Shown here one piece after another: positions 49,938-60,184 of a DNA stretch of 64,000 nt (position 1 is the stretch's first letter; each line of letters starts with the position of its first letter). Both the position numbers and the translations under genes were made by a program. The notes beneath the pieces are model-generated. The model did not search any database. It worked only from the letters and a program-made list of their open reading frames with translations, and was not told where the DNA came from. The DNA is from Asticcacaulis sp. AND118. Lineage in GTDB: Bacteria > Pseudomonadota > Alphaproteobacteria > Caulobacterales > Caulobacteraceae. The stretch spans positions 1,030,501-1,094,500 of the forward strand of contig NZ_CP084910.1 in assembly GCF_020535245.1 (NCBI RefSeq). Reading direction: 5' to 3'.

Positions 49938-50319
49938 GGGTGTTCCTCCGGACCGGTGCGATGGAATAGGCGACATTGGCCGACAGGATCAGGCCGTCGG
50001 GTGCGAATGTCTGAACTTCCGTGACGATGTGGCTCGACTGGTTGCGATAGACGACCGTATTGCTGTCGACCCCCAGACAGATGGCGACGGGCTCGAACTT
50101 CAGGTTCGGCACGCGCGGCAGGGCCTTTTGCAGATAGTCGAAAAAGGCTTCGATGCCGGTGATGGTGCCGGTCTCGTTCAGGTCCATCTTGGCGATGAAC
50201 GGCGAAGTGAAGACGAGATCGTCGGCATAGAGGGCGGCGATCTGTCCGGCGTCATGGGCGTTCCAGGCCGCGTACCATTCACGCGACAACTGTTCGTATT
50301 GGGATTTACTGAGGGACAT
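49924..50319 (-). CDS. NTF2-like (SnoaL-type) protein inside the pnt operon
   Basis: 131 residues: EQLSREWYAAWNAHDAGQIA, LYADDLVFTSPF, IEAFFDYLQKALPRVPNLKF and SSHIVTEVQTFAPDGLI form the cone-shaped NTF2 fold used by small hydrolases, isomerases and binding proteins. The gene starts two bases after the pntAA stop and runs 14 bases into pntAB, so it is translated with the transhydrogenase. I know of no NTF2-type subunit of transhydrogenase; its role is open. Confidence 0.85.
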   Translation of the reverse strand: MSLSKSQYEQLSREWYAAWNAHDAGQIAALYADDLVFTSPFIAKMDLNETGTITGIEAFFDYLQKALPRVPNLKFEPVAICLGVDSNTVVYRNQSSHIVTEVQTFAPDGLILSANVAYSIAPVRRNTHGGH

Positions 50320-50320
50320 A

Positions 50321-51448
50321 TCAGGCCTGCAAAGCGGGGTGTACGACGACGCCGTCTTTGGCGACGAGCGACGCCTTGAGGATTTCGTCCTCGAAATCCG
50401 GGGCCAGTGCGCCGTCCTTGATCAGCAGGCCGACAAAGGCCTGCAGGTTTTTGGCGTAGAGCGCTGAGGCGTCATTGGCGATCGAAGCCGCAATATTGGT
50501 CGGGCCGAAGATTTTGACGCCATGGGTTTCGACCACGCTGTCGGGCACGCAGCCCTCGACATTGCCGCCCTGGGGCGCGGCAAGGTCGATCAGCACCGAA
50601 CCCGCCTTCATCGAAGCGACCTGCGCGGCGGTGACCAGACGCGGGGCCGGGCGGCCGGGGATCAGCGCCGTGGTGATGACGATGTCCTGCTTGCCGATAT
50701 GGCTGCTGACGAGTTCGGCCTGCTTGGCCTTGTATGCGTCGGACATTTCCTTGGCGTAGCCGCCGGCGGTCTGGGCGTTTTTAAACTCATCGTCCTCGAC
50801 GGCGATGAATTTCGCCCCCAGGGATTCGACCTGTTCCTTGGTCGCCGGGCGCACATCGGTGGCCGAGACCACCGCCCCCAGACGCCGCGCCGTGGCGATG
50901 GCCTGAAGGCCGGCGACGCCGACGCCCATGACAAAGACCTTGGCCGGGGCGACGGTGCCCGCGGCGGTCATCATCATGGGGAAGGCCTTGCCGTACAGAT
51001 GCGCGGCTTCGATGACGGCGCGATAGCCGGCAAGATTGGCTTGAGAGGACAGGGCGTCCATGACCTGAGCGCGGGTGATGCGCGGCACGAACTCCATGGC
51101 GTAGGCGGTCGCGCCCGCAGACGCCAGCGCCCTCAGCGCGTCCTTCTCGCGATAGGCGTCGAGCAGGGCAACGACGGTCGCGCCTTTTTTCAGCTTCGCG
51201 GCCTCAACCGTTGAGGGGCCACGCACCTTGAGCAGGATGTCGGCTGTGGACCAGACGGTTTCTGCGGGTACGATCTCCGCCCCGGCGGCGCTGAACGCTT
51301 CGTCGGTAAAGGCCGCCGCGACGCCGGCATTCGCCTCTATGAGGACGCGTTGGCCGCTGCCGACCCATTTTTTCACCGTGTCCGGCGTCGCGCCAACGCG
51401 ACGTTCGCCCACGGCGGTTTCCTTCGGTATTCCGATGACAAGAACCAA
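50321..51448 (-). CDS. pntAA: NAD(P) transhydrogenase subunit alpha part 1
   Basis: 375 residues. The NAD-binding domain shows GIPKETAVGERRVGATPDTV, VFVMGVGVAGLQAIATARRL (GxGxxG-like), SATDVRPATKEQVESLGAKF and ALIPGRPAPRLVTAAQVASM. It is the soluble dI part of proton-translocating transhydrogenase. The start is a TTG with ggggagag eight bases before; no ATG fits the family N-terminus. First gene of the pnt unit with about 300 bases of upstream DNA. Confidence 0.95.
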   Translation of the reverse strand: MVLVIGIPKETAVGERRVGATPDTVKKWVGSGQRVLIEANAGVAAAFTDEAFSAAGAEIVPAETVWSTADILLKVRGPSTVEAAKLKKGATVVALLDAYREKDALRALASAGATAYAMEFVPRITRAQVMDALSSQANLAGYRAVIEAAHLYGKAFPMMMTAAGTVAPAKVFVMGVGVAGLQAIATARRLGAVVSATDVRPATKEQVESLGAKFIAVEDDEFKNAQTAGGYAKEMSDAYKAKQAELVSSHIGKQDIVITTALIPGRPAPRLVTAAQVASMKAGSVLIDLAAPQGGNVEGCVPDSVVETHGVKIFGPTNIAASIANDASALYAKNLQAFVGLLIKDGALAPDFEDEILKASLVAKDGVVVHPALQA

Positions 51449-51746
51449 GTGTCTCTCCCCGGATTTGTCTGACTAAATCAGAAAAACCCTCACAATTGCA
51501 ACGATTTACGCCACTTTGTTATGTTTATGGTTTGGCCTTAGGGCCATGCGACCGGCAAGTAAAGACAGATTTGGCGGCTCAAGAGGTGAGCCAGACTCAC
51601 GTGCCTCAGAAAGAACGGTGATAACACGGATCGACGGATTTGCAGCGTTCAACTGTTCGGGCAGGTAGCGACGCGTTGCGCGCCTGAGTCTCAGATACAA
51701 AAAAGCCCCGATGACCGGGGCCTCTCTTCGTAAGCTAGGGGTGCGC
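51449..51746. other. Intergenic region: pnt promoter area and terminator of the oxidase gene
   Basis: 298 bases. The part near 51449-51560 is AT-rich and lies just before pntAA on the minus strand, so it is the probable pnt promoter. The coxIV terminator occupies 51699-51721. No gene is supported. Confidence 0.5.
51699..51721 (-). terminator. Rho-independent terminator of the cytochrome oxidase subunit IV gene
   Basis: On the minus strand, stem gccccg / cggggc (51705-51710 with 51716-51721) followed by six T. It is 26 bases after the stop. Confidence 0.85.
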
Positions 51747-51989
51747 TCAGTGGGCGTCCGGCTTCTTTTTCAGCAGCAGGAAGCCGATCACGGCGACCAC
51801 GACCGATACGGCGGCGGCGATCACGAAGCCCGCGCCCTTGACGGCGAACCACAGGACAAAGAACAGCAGGCCAACGGCGATGATCAGGCTGCCCCACTTG
51901 GTCAGGCCCATGAACAGGTCGTAGGTTTCCGACTGTTCGTGGATGTCCATTTCGCCCTTGTGATAGTCGCCCGCTTCGTGTCCGGCCAT
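51747..51989 (-). CDS. aa3-type cytochrome c oxidase subunit IV
   Basis: 80 residues. The motif MDIHEQSETYDLFMGLTKWG precedes membrane segments (SLIIAVGLLFFVLWFAV, VIAAAVSVVVAVIGFLLL). The motif is that of the small bacterial subunit IV of aa3 oxidase (PF07835). The other oxidase genes are elsewhere; this small subunit is commonly found alone. Confidence 0.88.
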   Translation of the reverse strand: MAGHEAGDYHKGEMDIHEQSETYDLFMGLTKWGSLIIAVGLLFFVLWFAVKGAGFVIAAAVSVVVAVIGFLLLKKKPDAH

Positions 51990-52192
51990 TGGATTCGTAC
52001 CCCTGAGAAATATGTCGTTCCGCCTTTTCTACAAAAGCGGCGTTCCGCGGTCAACGGCTGATGGACGCCGGCGCGGAAATCGCGTAGAACGGTTGCAAAT
52101 GAAATTATAAAGTCGCGTGTGCGCGACAGACGAAAAAGGCTGACAGGGCCGGACGACGGGGCAGGGCCGGGCACATTTCCGGGTCGCATCGC

Positions 52193-52849
52193 ATGATCTT
52201 TTCCAAGCTGTGGGCCTCGCTGAAGCCCGGCAACACCACTGACGGATCGACGGTGCGTCTCAAGCACACGGCGCTGGAAGACGCCTATGCCTTCGCCATC
52301 GGTTGTTCGATGATCGTGCTGGGCATCGTGCTTTTGAAGACCGTGGGGCTGGTCACGGGGGGCGTGGCAGGGATCGCGCTGCTGGTCTCGTATCTTATCC
52401 CGCTGCCGGTTGGCGTGCTGTTCATGCTGATCAATGTGCCCTTCTTCATCTTTGCCTATCTGGGCATGGGGCGTGTCTTCATGATCAAGACCATCATCGT
52501 CTCGCTGGCGATCATGGCGCTGGCCGTACTGATGCCGATGGCGGTGCATATCGACTATGTGCAGCCCCTGTTTGCCGCTGTCTTCGGCGGGACGATTATC
52601 GGCATGGGCATATTATCGCTGGCGCGGCACGGGGCCGGGGCCGGGGGGACGGGCGTCCTGTGCCTCTATCTGCAAAAAAAGCGCGGCATCAATGCCGGGC
52701 GCACGCAACTGGTCATCGACCTGATGATCATGGCGGCTTCGATGCTGGTAATCCCCGGTGAGCGGCTGTTGTACTCGGTCGTCTCGGCGGCGGCCATGAG
52801 CCTGGTCATGATGAGCTGGCACCGCCCGGAGCGCTATATCGGGAGGTGA
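52193..52849 (+). CDS. YitT family membrane protein
   Basis: 218 residues with five to six membrane segments. DAYAFAIGCSMIVLGIVLLK, TGGVAGIALLVSYLIPLPVG and GTIIGMGILSLARHGAGAGG TGVL match the YitT (DUF161) family, whose function is not established. The C-terminal soluble domain found in longer members is missing, as in the short type. Confidence 0.85.
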   Translation: MIFSKLWASLKPGNTTDGSTVRLKHTALEDAYAFAIGCSMIVLGIVLLKTVGLVTGGVAGIALLVSYLIPLPVGVLFMLINVPFFIFAYLGMGRVFMIKTIIVSLAIMALAVLMPMAVHIDYVQPLFAAVFGGTIIGMGILSLARHGAGAGGTGVLCLYLQKKRGINAGRTQLVIDLMIMAASMLVIPGERLLYSVVSAAAMSLVMMSWHRPERYIGR

Positions 52850-52891
52850 GTGCTCTTGACTTGCCCGGTGGGGCTATTTCAAAATTTGTCC

Positions 52892-53302
52892 ATGTCCTCA
52901 CGTGATGAACGTCCGGTTTATATTCGCTTTGTCTGTTTCAAGACCGTGGAAGGGCATCGTCACGCCTTGGGCATATTTCAAGCTCGTGACGATGCAAGCG
53001 TTAGCGAATATGCTGAAGGTTGGGCGCTAAGCTTAATAAACGAGGCCTACGACTGGTTCTGTGCGCATTTGAAGGAGCCGGATCGAACCCACGCGGACAC
53101 TCGCTGGAGGCCCGGCAATCCTGGATTATCGTGGTTTAAGCCCGATGCTTTTGAGCACATTCAACGTATGTACGATATGAAGATGGGACTGGAGGCTTGC
53201 GGAATTCATGTCGATGTTCTGACAACGCGTGACGTAGGTCAGGTTCTGTACGAAGACGCCCATCAGATTTGCGCGGTGCCATCAGCGCGGACGTTTGCTT
53301 AA
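52892..53302 (+). CDS. Hypothetical protein
   Basis: 136 residues from the ATG at 52892; the frame is open back to 52850, but MSSRDERPVYIRFVCFKT is the more natural start. It has YIRFVCFKTVEGHRHALGIF, WALSLINEAYDWFCAHLKEP and ARTFA at the end. The AT content is higher than in neighbouring genes, which hints at acquired DNA. I do not recognise a family; a repeat element follows directly. Confidence 0.65.
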   Translation: MSSRDERPVYIRFVCFKTVEGHRHALGIFQARDDASVSEYAEGWALSLINEAYDWFCAHLKEPDRTHADTRWRPGNPGLSWFKPDAFEHIQRMYDMKMGLEACGIHVDVLTTRDVGQVLYEDAHQICAVPSARTFA

Positions 53303-53320
53303 TTGAGAGGCCAGTCTTAT

Positions 53321-53498
53321 CATACCTCCCTGCCTTTAGCGGGGAGGGGGACCGCGCCCGGAGCGCGTGGTGGTGGGGTGTCTTGCGATATATCCACCCG
53401 CTCAGTTTGTTGAGTTTAGGTAAGAACCCCCACCACCGCATCTAGCTTGCTCCGCAAGCGTCGTGCGGTCCCCCTCCCCAACGAGTTGGGGAGGTATG
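53321..53498. repeat. Long composite inverted repeat, second repeat family
   Basis: Outer arms catacctccc...ggggagggggaccgc (53321-53355) and gcggtccccctcccc...ggggaggtatg (53464-53498) match in inverted orientation. Inner parts gtggtggggtg (53369-53380) and aacccccaccacc (53425-53437) continue the match. The two about 75-base units enclose about 45 unique bases. It sits exactly between the ends of two convergent genes. Confidence 0.85.
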
Positions 53499-53506
53499 AT
53501 TATCGA

Positions 53507-55318
53507 CTAAACCAACGCTTCGAACTGATCGATCAGGCCTTTCAGCCGCTGACAACCCATTTCCCAGAACGCCTTTTCGCGCGGATTGAGCCCGAAGGGC
53601 GCCAGCGCCTCGACATAGGTCTTCGTCCCGCCCGCCGACAGCAGTTGCGCATAGAGCGGCGTAAAGGCCTGCGGATTTTCGCGTCGCTTTTCCATCAGGG
53701 CCGAGACCAGCAGATCCCCGAACGCATAGGCATAGACGTAGAAGGGCGCGTGAACGAAGTGGCTGATATAGGCCCACCAATATTCATAGCCGTCGTTCAG
53801 CTTGATCGCCGGCCCAAGCGATTCGCCCATCACCTCGATCCACAGAGCGTTGAGGCGATCGACCGGCACTTCGCCTTCGAGGCGTTCGGCGTGGAACTTT
53901 TCCTCGAAGCGGTGGAAGGCGATTTGGCGAACCACGCTGTTGAGGCCGTCCTCGATTTTTCCGGCCAATAGCGCCTTCTTGTCTTCCGGCGAGGCGTCGG
54001 CGACCAGATATTCGAAGACCAGCCCTTCGGCGAAGATCGAGGCGGTTTCTGCGAGCGTCAGCGGCGTGTCGGCGAGGATCGACCCCAGCGGCGCGGCCAG
54101 GGTCTGATGCACCGCGTGGCCCAGTTCGTGGGCCAGGGTCAGCATTTCACGACGCTCGCCCGTGAAGTTGAGCATGACGTAGGGGTGGTGGCTGGACGAC
54201 ACCGGGTGGGCGTAGGCACCTGAAGACTTGCCTTCGCGCGGCCGGGCGTCGATCCACGGCTTTTCGAAGAAGACGGCGGCGCGTTTGGCGAAGTCCGGCC
54301 CCAGATTGGCGAAGGAATCGAGCACGATCGTTTTCGCGTCGTCCCATGCATAGGCCTTGGGCGCGGCGGCGGTCAGGGGCGCGTTGCGGTCCCAGAAGTT
54401 GAGGGTCTTCTTACCCATCACCTTGGCCTTCAACGCGTAATAGCGGTGCGACAGGGCAGCGTAGGATTCTCTCACGGCCTCGGCCATGGCGTCGACGGCG
54501 TCGGCATCGACCTCGTTGGCCAGATGACGCGAGGCGGCGGGGGTGCCGAACTTGCGCCAGCGGTCCTCGACCTGCTTCTCGAACGCCAGGGTGTTGAGCG
54601 CCAGCGCCAGCACAGGGGCATTGTCTTTCAATGCGACCGAGAGCCCCTCGGCGGCGGCCTTGCGCACGGCTTCGTCAGGCGAGGACAGGCGCGTCAGGGC
54701 GTCGTTGAGCGTCAGGATTTCCGGCTTCGACTTCGGCCCGATCTTCACGCGCAGGCGGGTCAGGGTTTCGTCGAACAGGCGCACCCACGAGGCCGCGCCG
54801 GGCATCTTCTCCAACAGCAGTTTTTCCAGTTCGGCCGACAACTCGTGCGGGCGGTTGGCGCGGATGCGGCGCAGCCACGGCCGCCACTTCTGCGCCTTTT
54901 CGGTGATGCGCAGGGCCTGCTCGATTTCCCAGTCCTCAAGCTGGTTCAGCTCAAGCGACAGGAACAGGCTGTCGGTGGAGATCAGCGCCGCCTTGTTGCG
55001 CAGGTCGGCGTCGAGCTTGGCGATCTGGGCGTCTTCGCGCGCGATGGTCGAGGCGAGCGTCGTATAGGCCAGCGCCCCGGCCATCAGGTCCGAAGCCCGT
55101 TCATAAAGCGTTGCCGCCTGATCGATCAGCAGGCCCAGCCGTTCGGCATTACCGCGCGCGGCGACGAAATTGCCCTGTAGCTTGGCCAGCTCTTTCAGCG
55201 TGGCGGCGGCTGCGCCGAAATCGGCGGCGATCTTGGGATCGTCGACACCGCTATAGAGGTCGGTCAGGTCCCACACGGGAAGGGCGGGGGCGGAATCGGA
55301 GGCGGCTGGATCGGTCAT
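53507..55318 (-). CDS. pepF: M3 family oligoendopeptidase (PepF type)
   Basis: 603 residues. The zinc motif HELGH at 397-401 (LTLAHELGHAVHQTLA) and the downstream Glu region (TLAETASIFAEGLVFEYLV), together with HPYVMLNFTGERREMLT, match M3 oligoendopeptidases. It hydrolyses short peptides in the cytoplasm. The open frame extends to 55432, but the ATG at 55318 begins the usual acidic start (MTDPAASDSAPALPVWDLTD) with the family DLTDLYSG motif close by. Confidence 0.93.
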   Translation of the reverse strand: MTDPAASDSAPALPVWDLTDLYSGVDDPKIAADFGAAAATLKELAKLQGNFVAARGNAERLGLLIDQAATLYERASDLMAGALAYTTLASTIAREDAQIAKLDADLRNKAALISTDSLFLSLELNQLEDWEIEQALRITEKAQKWRPWLRRIRANRPHELSAELEKLLLEKMPGAASWVRLFDETLTRLRVKIGPKSKPEILTLNDALTRLSSPDEAVRKAAAEGLSVALKDNAPVLALALNTLAFEKQVEDRWRKFGTPAASRHLANEVDADAVDAMAEAVRESYAALSHRYYALKAKVMGKKTLNFWDRNAPLTAAAPKAYAWDDAKTIVLDSFANLGPDFAKRAAVFFEKPWIDARPREGKSSGAYAHPVSSSHHPYVMLNFTGERREMLTLAHELGHAVHQTLAAPLGSILADTPLTLAETASIFAEGLVFEYLVADASPEDKKALLAGKIEDGLNSVVRQIAFHRFEEKFHAERLEGEVPVDRLNALWIEVMGESLGPAIKLNDGYEYWWAYISHFVHAPFYVYAYAFGDLLVSALMEKRRENPQAFTPLYAQLLSAGGTKTYVEALAPFGLNPREKAFWEMGCQRLKGLIDQFEALV

Positions 55319-55513
55319 GTCGTTCGCTCTAGCCAAAACAAAATTCAAAAGCGAGAGGGAAAGCGTGGCGTAGCCTGTCGGGCCGGCGTCTCTCAACGGC
55401 ACATTAACCTTGTCTCTCAACGGGATTTTCAAGGCTTTCCGTTACAACCTGTCTCAAAATAAGCCGTGTCCGCATCCGATCGGGCCGGTAATTCTGATGA
55501 GATGGTGTCACGA

Positions 55514-56986
<1,473 letters not shown>

Positions 56987-57574
56987 TCACCGGAAATCCC
57001 CGTTCAGCGACTCGGCGACCGGGGCCGGGTGTCCGGGCTTGATAAAGCTCAGGGTCACCCGCCCCACATGTACGCCGAATTTCGAGACATCGGCGCGGTT
57101 GATGGCCACGCCATCGGCGATCAGGTGTGACCAGTCGTCGAAGCGCACCTTGATCGTGCCGCCCTGATAGGGAAGATTGAGCAGGTAACGGATGCGTATG
57201 GCGTCCCCGCCCGTTTCGATGCGCGCCGTTCCGGCGACGTCCTGCGCCCGGCCCTCATAGAGCCCCGTTCCGATTTTACGGAAGGTCCAGGTGCGCGTCT
57301 GACGCTCGCCGTCATTCCATAGAAAACGCTCATCCAGTACGAAGCCCTCCGCCGTCGGCGTGCCGCGCGTCACCACGCTGAAGGTGCGGCTGACCTTGCC
57401 GCTGCGGTCTTCGAACACGCCATAGGCGCGGGTTTCCCCGGCGAAGTAGGTCTCAAGCTCGAAGGCCGGTTGAGGGCGGCTGTTGGTGGCCACGTCCAGC
57501 GAGGCGCAGCCGGACAGGCTGCCCGCGCCAACAGTGGTCAGGGCCAGGGCAAACAGAAGGGCACGTGAACGCAT
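56987..57574 (-). CDS. DUF3833 family lipoprotein
   Basis: 195 residues. A lipoprotein signal (MRSRALLFALALTTVGAG, lipobox LSGC) leads to ELETYFAGETRAYGVFEDRS, RTWTFRKIGTGLYEGRAQDV and a C-terminal VSKFGVHVGRVTLSFIK, the DUF3833 pattern. It should be anchored to the outer or inner membrane facing the periplasm. Function unknown. Its stop lies directly against the stop of the sigma-54 regulator. Confidence 0.87.
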   Translation of the reverse strand: MRSRALLFALALTTVGAGSLSGCASLDVATNSRPQPAFELETYFAGETRAYGVFEDRSGKVSRTFSVVTRGTPTAEGFVLDERFLWNDGERQTRTWTFRKIGTGLYEGRAQDVAGTARIETGGDAIRIRYLLNLPYQGGTIKVRFDDWSHLIADGVAINRADVSKFGVHVGRVTLSFIKPGHPAPVAESLNGDFR

Positions 57575-57628
57575 CGGACGCTCCAGCAATAGCGGTTTAT
57601 CAGAATACGCTGGCTGAGGCGGTTCAGT

Positions 57629-58030
57629 TCAGTTTTCATCATCGGTGGGTTTGGCGGCGCGTGACTTCACCTTCTGGCGGATTTCACGCAGTTTGACGCC
57701 CTGCATCAGCGACAGCGTGCCGTTCATCGCACCCTTGTCCGGATCGGCAAAGGCACGGCCATAGGTCTTTACGCGATCGCTGACGCTGTCGATAAATTCG
57801 GTTTCCCATTCCGAAAGGTCTATGCCGGCGTCGGCGGCGGCCTTCTTTGCGCGCTCCAGCGCGCGCAAGGTGCGCTTTTGCAGCGCCTTCTTTTCGTCGG
57901 CGGGCGAGGTTGGCGTTCGGGTCGCGGGCGCTTTGGCCTGCATCCCGCTTCGCGGTTGCAGAGGCGCTTTCGTTTTCAGTTCGCTCTTGCGCCGAAGCCC
58001 CTTGCCGGGCGTTTTGGATTTGAACGCCAT
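57629..58030 (-). CDS. Hypothetical basic protein
   Basis: 133 residues. The first 60 are rich in Lys, Arg, Ala, Pro and Thr (FKSKTPGKGLRRKSELKTKA) and look unstructured. The rest is helical (EKKALQKRTLRALERAKKAA, LSEWETEFIDSVSDRVKTYG). Possibly nucleic-acid binding by charge, but no family is recognised. It lies between the DUF3833 gene and gapR on the same strand, with the gapR terminator just upstream. Confidence 0.7.
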   Translation of the reverse strand: MAFKSKTPGKGLRRKSELKTKAPLQPRSGMQAKAPATRTPTSPADEKKALQKRTLRALERAKKAAADAGIDLSEWETEFIDSVSDRVKTYGRAFADPDKGAMNGTLSLMQGVKLREIRQKVKSRAAKPTDDEN

Positions 58031-58068
58031 CCGCGCATCACACGCCGCGCCACGGCGCAGGTCAAATA

Positions 58069-58097
58069 AAAAATCCTCCCCTGAGGCCGGGGAGGAT
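58069..58097 (-). terminator. Rho-independent terminator of gapR
   Basis: Minus-strand stem atcctcccc / ggggaggat (58073-58081 with 58089-58097) followed by a T-run (A on the plus strand at 58067-58073). Confidence 0.85.
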
Positions 58098-58101
58098 CAA
58101 A

Positions 58102-58371
58102 TCACAGCCCGCCGATGGCCGACAGGTAGAGGTCGAGCAGGGTTTCTTCTTCTTCCAGCTTCTGCTTGTCCTTCTTGCGCAGGCTGACGACCTTGCGCAT
58201 GACCTTGGTGTCGAAGCCTTCGCCCTTGGCCTCGGCATAGACGTCCTTCAGGTCGCCGGCGATGGCCGCCTTGTCTTCTTCAAGGCGTTCGATGCGTTCG
58301 ATGAAGCTCTTGAGGCGGCCTTGCGCAGCGGCGGTGATGACGTCGGGATGAGCGGACTGATCGTCGGCCAT
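58102..58371 (-). CDS. gapR: GapR-type nucleoid-associated protein (DUF2312)
   Basis: 89 residues. [60 protein letters not shown] and YLSAIGGL match the DUF2312 family. In Caulobacter the family member GapR forms a clamp-like tetramer around overtwisted DNA ahead of polymerases and helps topoisomerases. The protein is nearly all helix and acidic-basic in alternation. A terminator lies just behind the stop. Confidence 0.92.
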   Translation of the reverse strand: MADDQSAHPDVITAAAQGRLKSFIERIERLEEDKAAIAGDLKDVYAEAKGEGFDTKVMRKVVSLRKKDKQKLEEEETLLDLYLSAIGGL

Positions 58372-58495
58372 GGGGTGTCCTTATCGGTGAATTCTCGTTG
58401 TGTTCACCATAAACCAAGCGAATCACCCGCTCAATGCGTCGCGATTCGGCGGATACGCCTTAGCTGTGGATGAATCTGTGGGGCGTGGAAACGAG

Positions 58496-58523
58496 AAAAG
58501 CGCCCGGAGCAGGCCCGGACGCT
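58496..58523 (-). terminator. Terminator of rpmJ
   Basis: Minus-strand stem agcgtccgg / ccgggcgct (58515-58523 with 58499-58507) and a short T-run. It is about 40 bases after the rpmJ stop. Confidence 0.7.
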
Positions 58524-58564
58524 AAATTCTGTACGCTGAATCTGTCAAGCCGAATGGCCTTCAA

Positions 58565-58690
58565 TCAGCCTTGCTTGGCCTTGAAGCGCGGGTCGGTCTT
58601 GTTGATGACATAGACCACGCCCTTGCGACGGACGATCTTGCAGTCCCGGTGGCGGGTCTTCAGCGACTTCAGCGAGCTACGGACTTTCAT
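58565..58690 (-). CDS. rpmJ: 50S ribosomal protein L36
   Basis: 41 residues: [20 protein letters not shown] then [21 protein letters not shown]. This is the long L36 type that lacks three of the four zinc cysteines (one Cys remains at 17), as is common in Alphaproteobacteria. An aaagg element precedes the ATG. Confidence 0.96.
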   Translation of the reverse strand: MKVRSSLKSLKTRHRDCKIVRRKGVVYVINKTDPRFKAKQG

Positions 58691-58886
58691 GGTCCCAACC
58701 TTTGAATAAGTAATGACTGAGGCTTTGACCGATTTCGCGCAACCCGTGCGGGGGCGAAGCCTTCAAGCCATGTGTGAGGCGCGGTTCCTACGCGAAGCCT
58801 CGGGGGAAGTCAACAATCCGTGAGGGGCTTTTTGCACAAATCAGCGGGGCCGAACCCCTGTAGCTCGAATTTGTCATTTTTAGACT

Positions 58887-58903
58887 AGTTTAAATTTTAA
58901 ACT
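58887..58903. promoter_or_regulatory. Perfect AT-rich palindrome before the acyltransferase operon
   Basis: agtttaaa (58887-58894), central T, tttaaact (58896-58903). A -10-like tataat follows at 58910-58915, so a protein bound here would cover the promoter. The operon ends with a winged-helix regulator, which is the likely binder. Confidence 0.65.
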
Positions 58904-58961
58904 GGTTTATATAATCCGTGACAACGGCGTTATGGCCGGGCGGACGCCGGAGGAGGGCGCC

Positions 58962-60176
58962 ATGACACATCTGATGCAAACTGAAGAGGGGGCGCGGTTC
59001 CACGCGCTCGATGCGGTGAGGGGCGGGGCGCTGTTTCTGGGCGTCGTCCTGCACGCCGGGCTGGCCTATATGTCGCCGCCCGCCTGGATCGTGAATGATC
59101 CGTCGGGAGATGCGGCGGTCGGTCCGCTATTCTTTACTATCCATATGTTCCGCATGAGCCTGTTCTTCCTGCTGGCCGGCTTTTTCGCGCGGTTGCTGTA
59201 TCAGAAGCGCGGGGCCATGGGTTTTGCAGTGGATCGCCTGAAGCGCGTCGCCGCGCCGCTGGGCATCTTCTGGTTTCCGGTGCTGGCGGCGATCATCACC
59301 GTCGCTATCATGGCGGCGTTGAAGGCCAATCCGTCACTGGCCCATCAGCCCGCACCCCCGCCGCCGCCTTTGACCGTGGGGACCTTCCCCCTGACGCACC
59401 TGTGGTTCCTCTATATGTTGCTGCTGCTTTACGCGGTGCTGGTGCCTCTGCGCGGCTTGCTGGCCTTTATCGATAGCGGTGGGGGGCTGCGCCGCGCTGC
59501 CGACAGCGTGTTCCGTGGGGTGCTGAAGTCCGGCGCGGCTCCGATCGTGTTCGGCCTCCCCCTGTGGCTGGTCATCCAGTCGCAGCCCCAATGGCAGCAC
59601 TGGCTCGGCATCCCCACGCCCGACACCGGCCTCATCCCCAATATTATCGCCATTACCGGTTATGCGACGGCCTTCATCGCCGGCTGGTGCCTGAATCGTA
59701 ATGCGGATCTGCTGGAAACCCTACACAAGCAATGGCTTATCAACCTGATCTCAGCCATCGCCTTCACTGTGGCGGCGCAGTGGCTGGGCGGGCGTCAGGC
59801 CGAGATGGAAGCCGGCGCGTGGCGCGCGCTCTATGCCGGGGCCTATGTGCTGGGGCTGTGGACCTGGTCACTGGGCCTGACGGGGATGGCGGTGCAATGC
59901 CTCAATCGCCCCAGCCGCTTCTGGCGTTATGTGGCGGACTCGTCCTACTGGGTCTATCTGGTCCATCTGCCGTTCGTTCTGGTGCTGCAGTATCTGCTGC
60001 TCGATCTCGCGGCGCCGTACTTCGTCAAGCTGCCGCTGGCCGTTTTCGCCACGCTGTTTCTTTCGCTGCTCAGCTACCAGCTTCTGGTAAGGTACAGCTT
60101 CATCGGAGCGATTCTGAACGGCCGCAAGCGCCCCTCGCGCAAGGCTCGTCAGACGCCCGTCAACGCCACCGCCTGA
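58962..60176 (+). CDS. Acyltransferase 3 family membrane protein (OpgC-like)
   Basis: 404 residues, about ten membrane segments. FHALDAVRGGALFLGVVLHA carries the conserved Arg-His region (DAVRG...LHA), MFRMSLFFLLAGFFARLL, TFPLTHLWFLYMLLLLYAVL and SYWVYLVHLPFVLVLQYLLL complete the acyltransferase 3 pattern. Such proteins acylate sugars or glucans outside the cytoplasm; OpgC succinylates periplasmic glucans. ATG 58962 has ggaggaggg just upstream. It leads a four-gene run with two membrane proteins and a winged-helix regulator. Confidence 0.87.
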   Translation: MTHLMQTEEGARFHALDAVRGGALFLGVVLHAGLAYMSPPAWIVNDPSGDAAVGPLFFTIHMFRMSLFFLLAGFFARLLYQKRGAMGFAVDRLKRVAAPLGIFWFPVLAAIITVAIMAALKANPSLAHQPAPPPPPLTVGTFPLTHLWFLYMLLLLYAVLVPLRGLLAFIDSGGGLRRAADSVFRGVLKSGAAPIVFGLPLWLVIQSQPQWQHWLGIPTPDTGLIPNIIAITGYATAFIAGWCLNRNADLLETLHKQWLINLISAIAFTVAAQWLGGRQAEMEAGAWRALYAGAYVLGLWTWSLGLTGMAVQCLNRPSRFWRYVADSSYWVYLVHLPFVLVLQYLLLDLAAPYFVKLPLAVFATLFLSLLSYQLLVRYSFIGAILNGRKRPSRKARQTPVNATA

Positions 60177-60184
60177 AGGATTCC

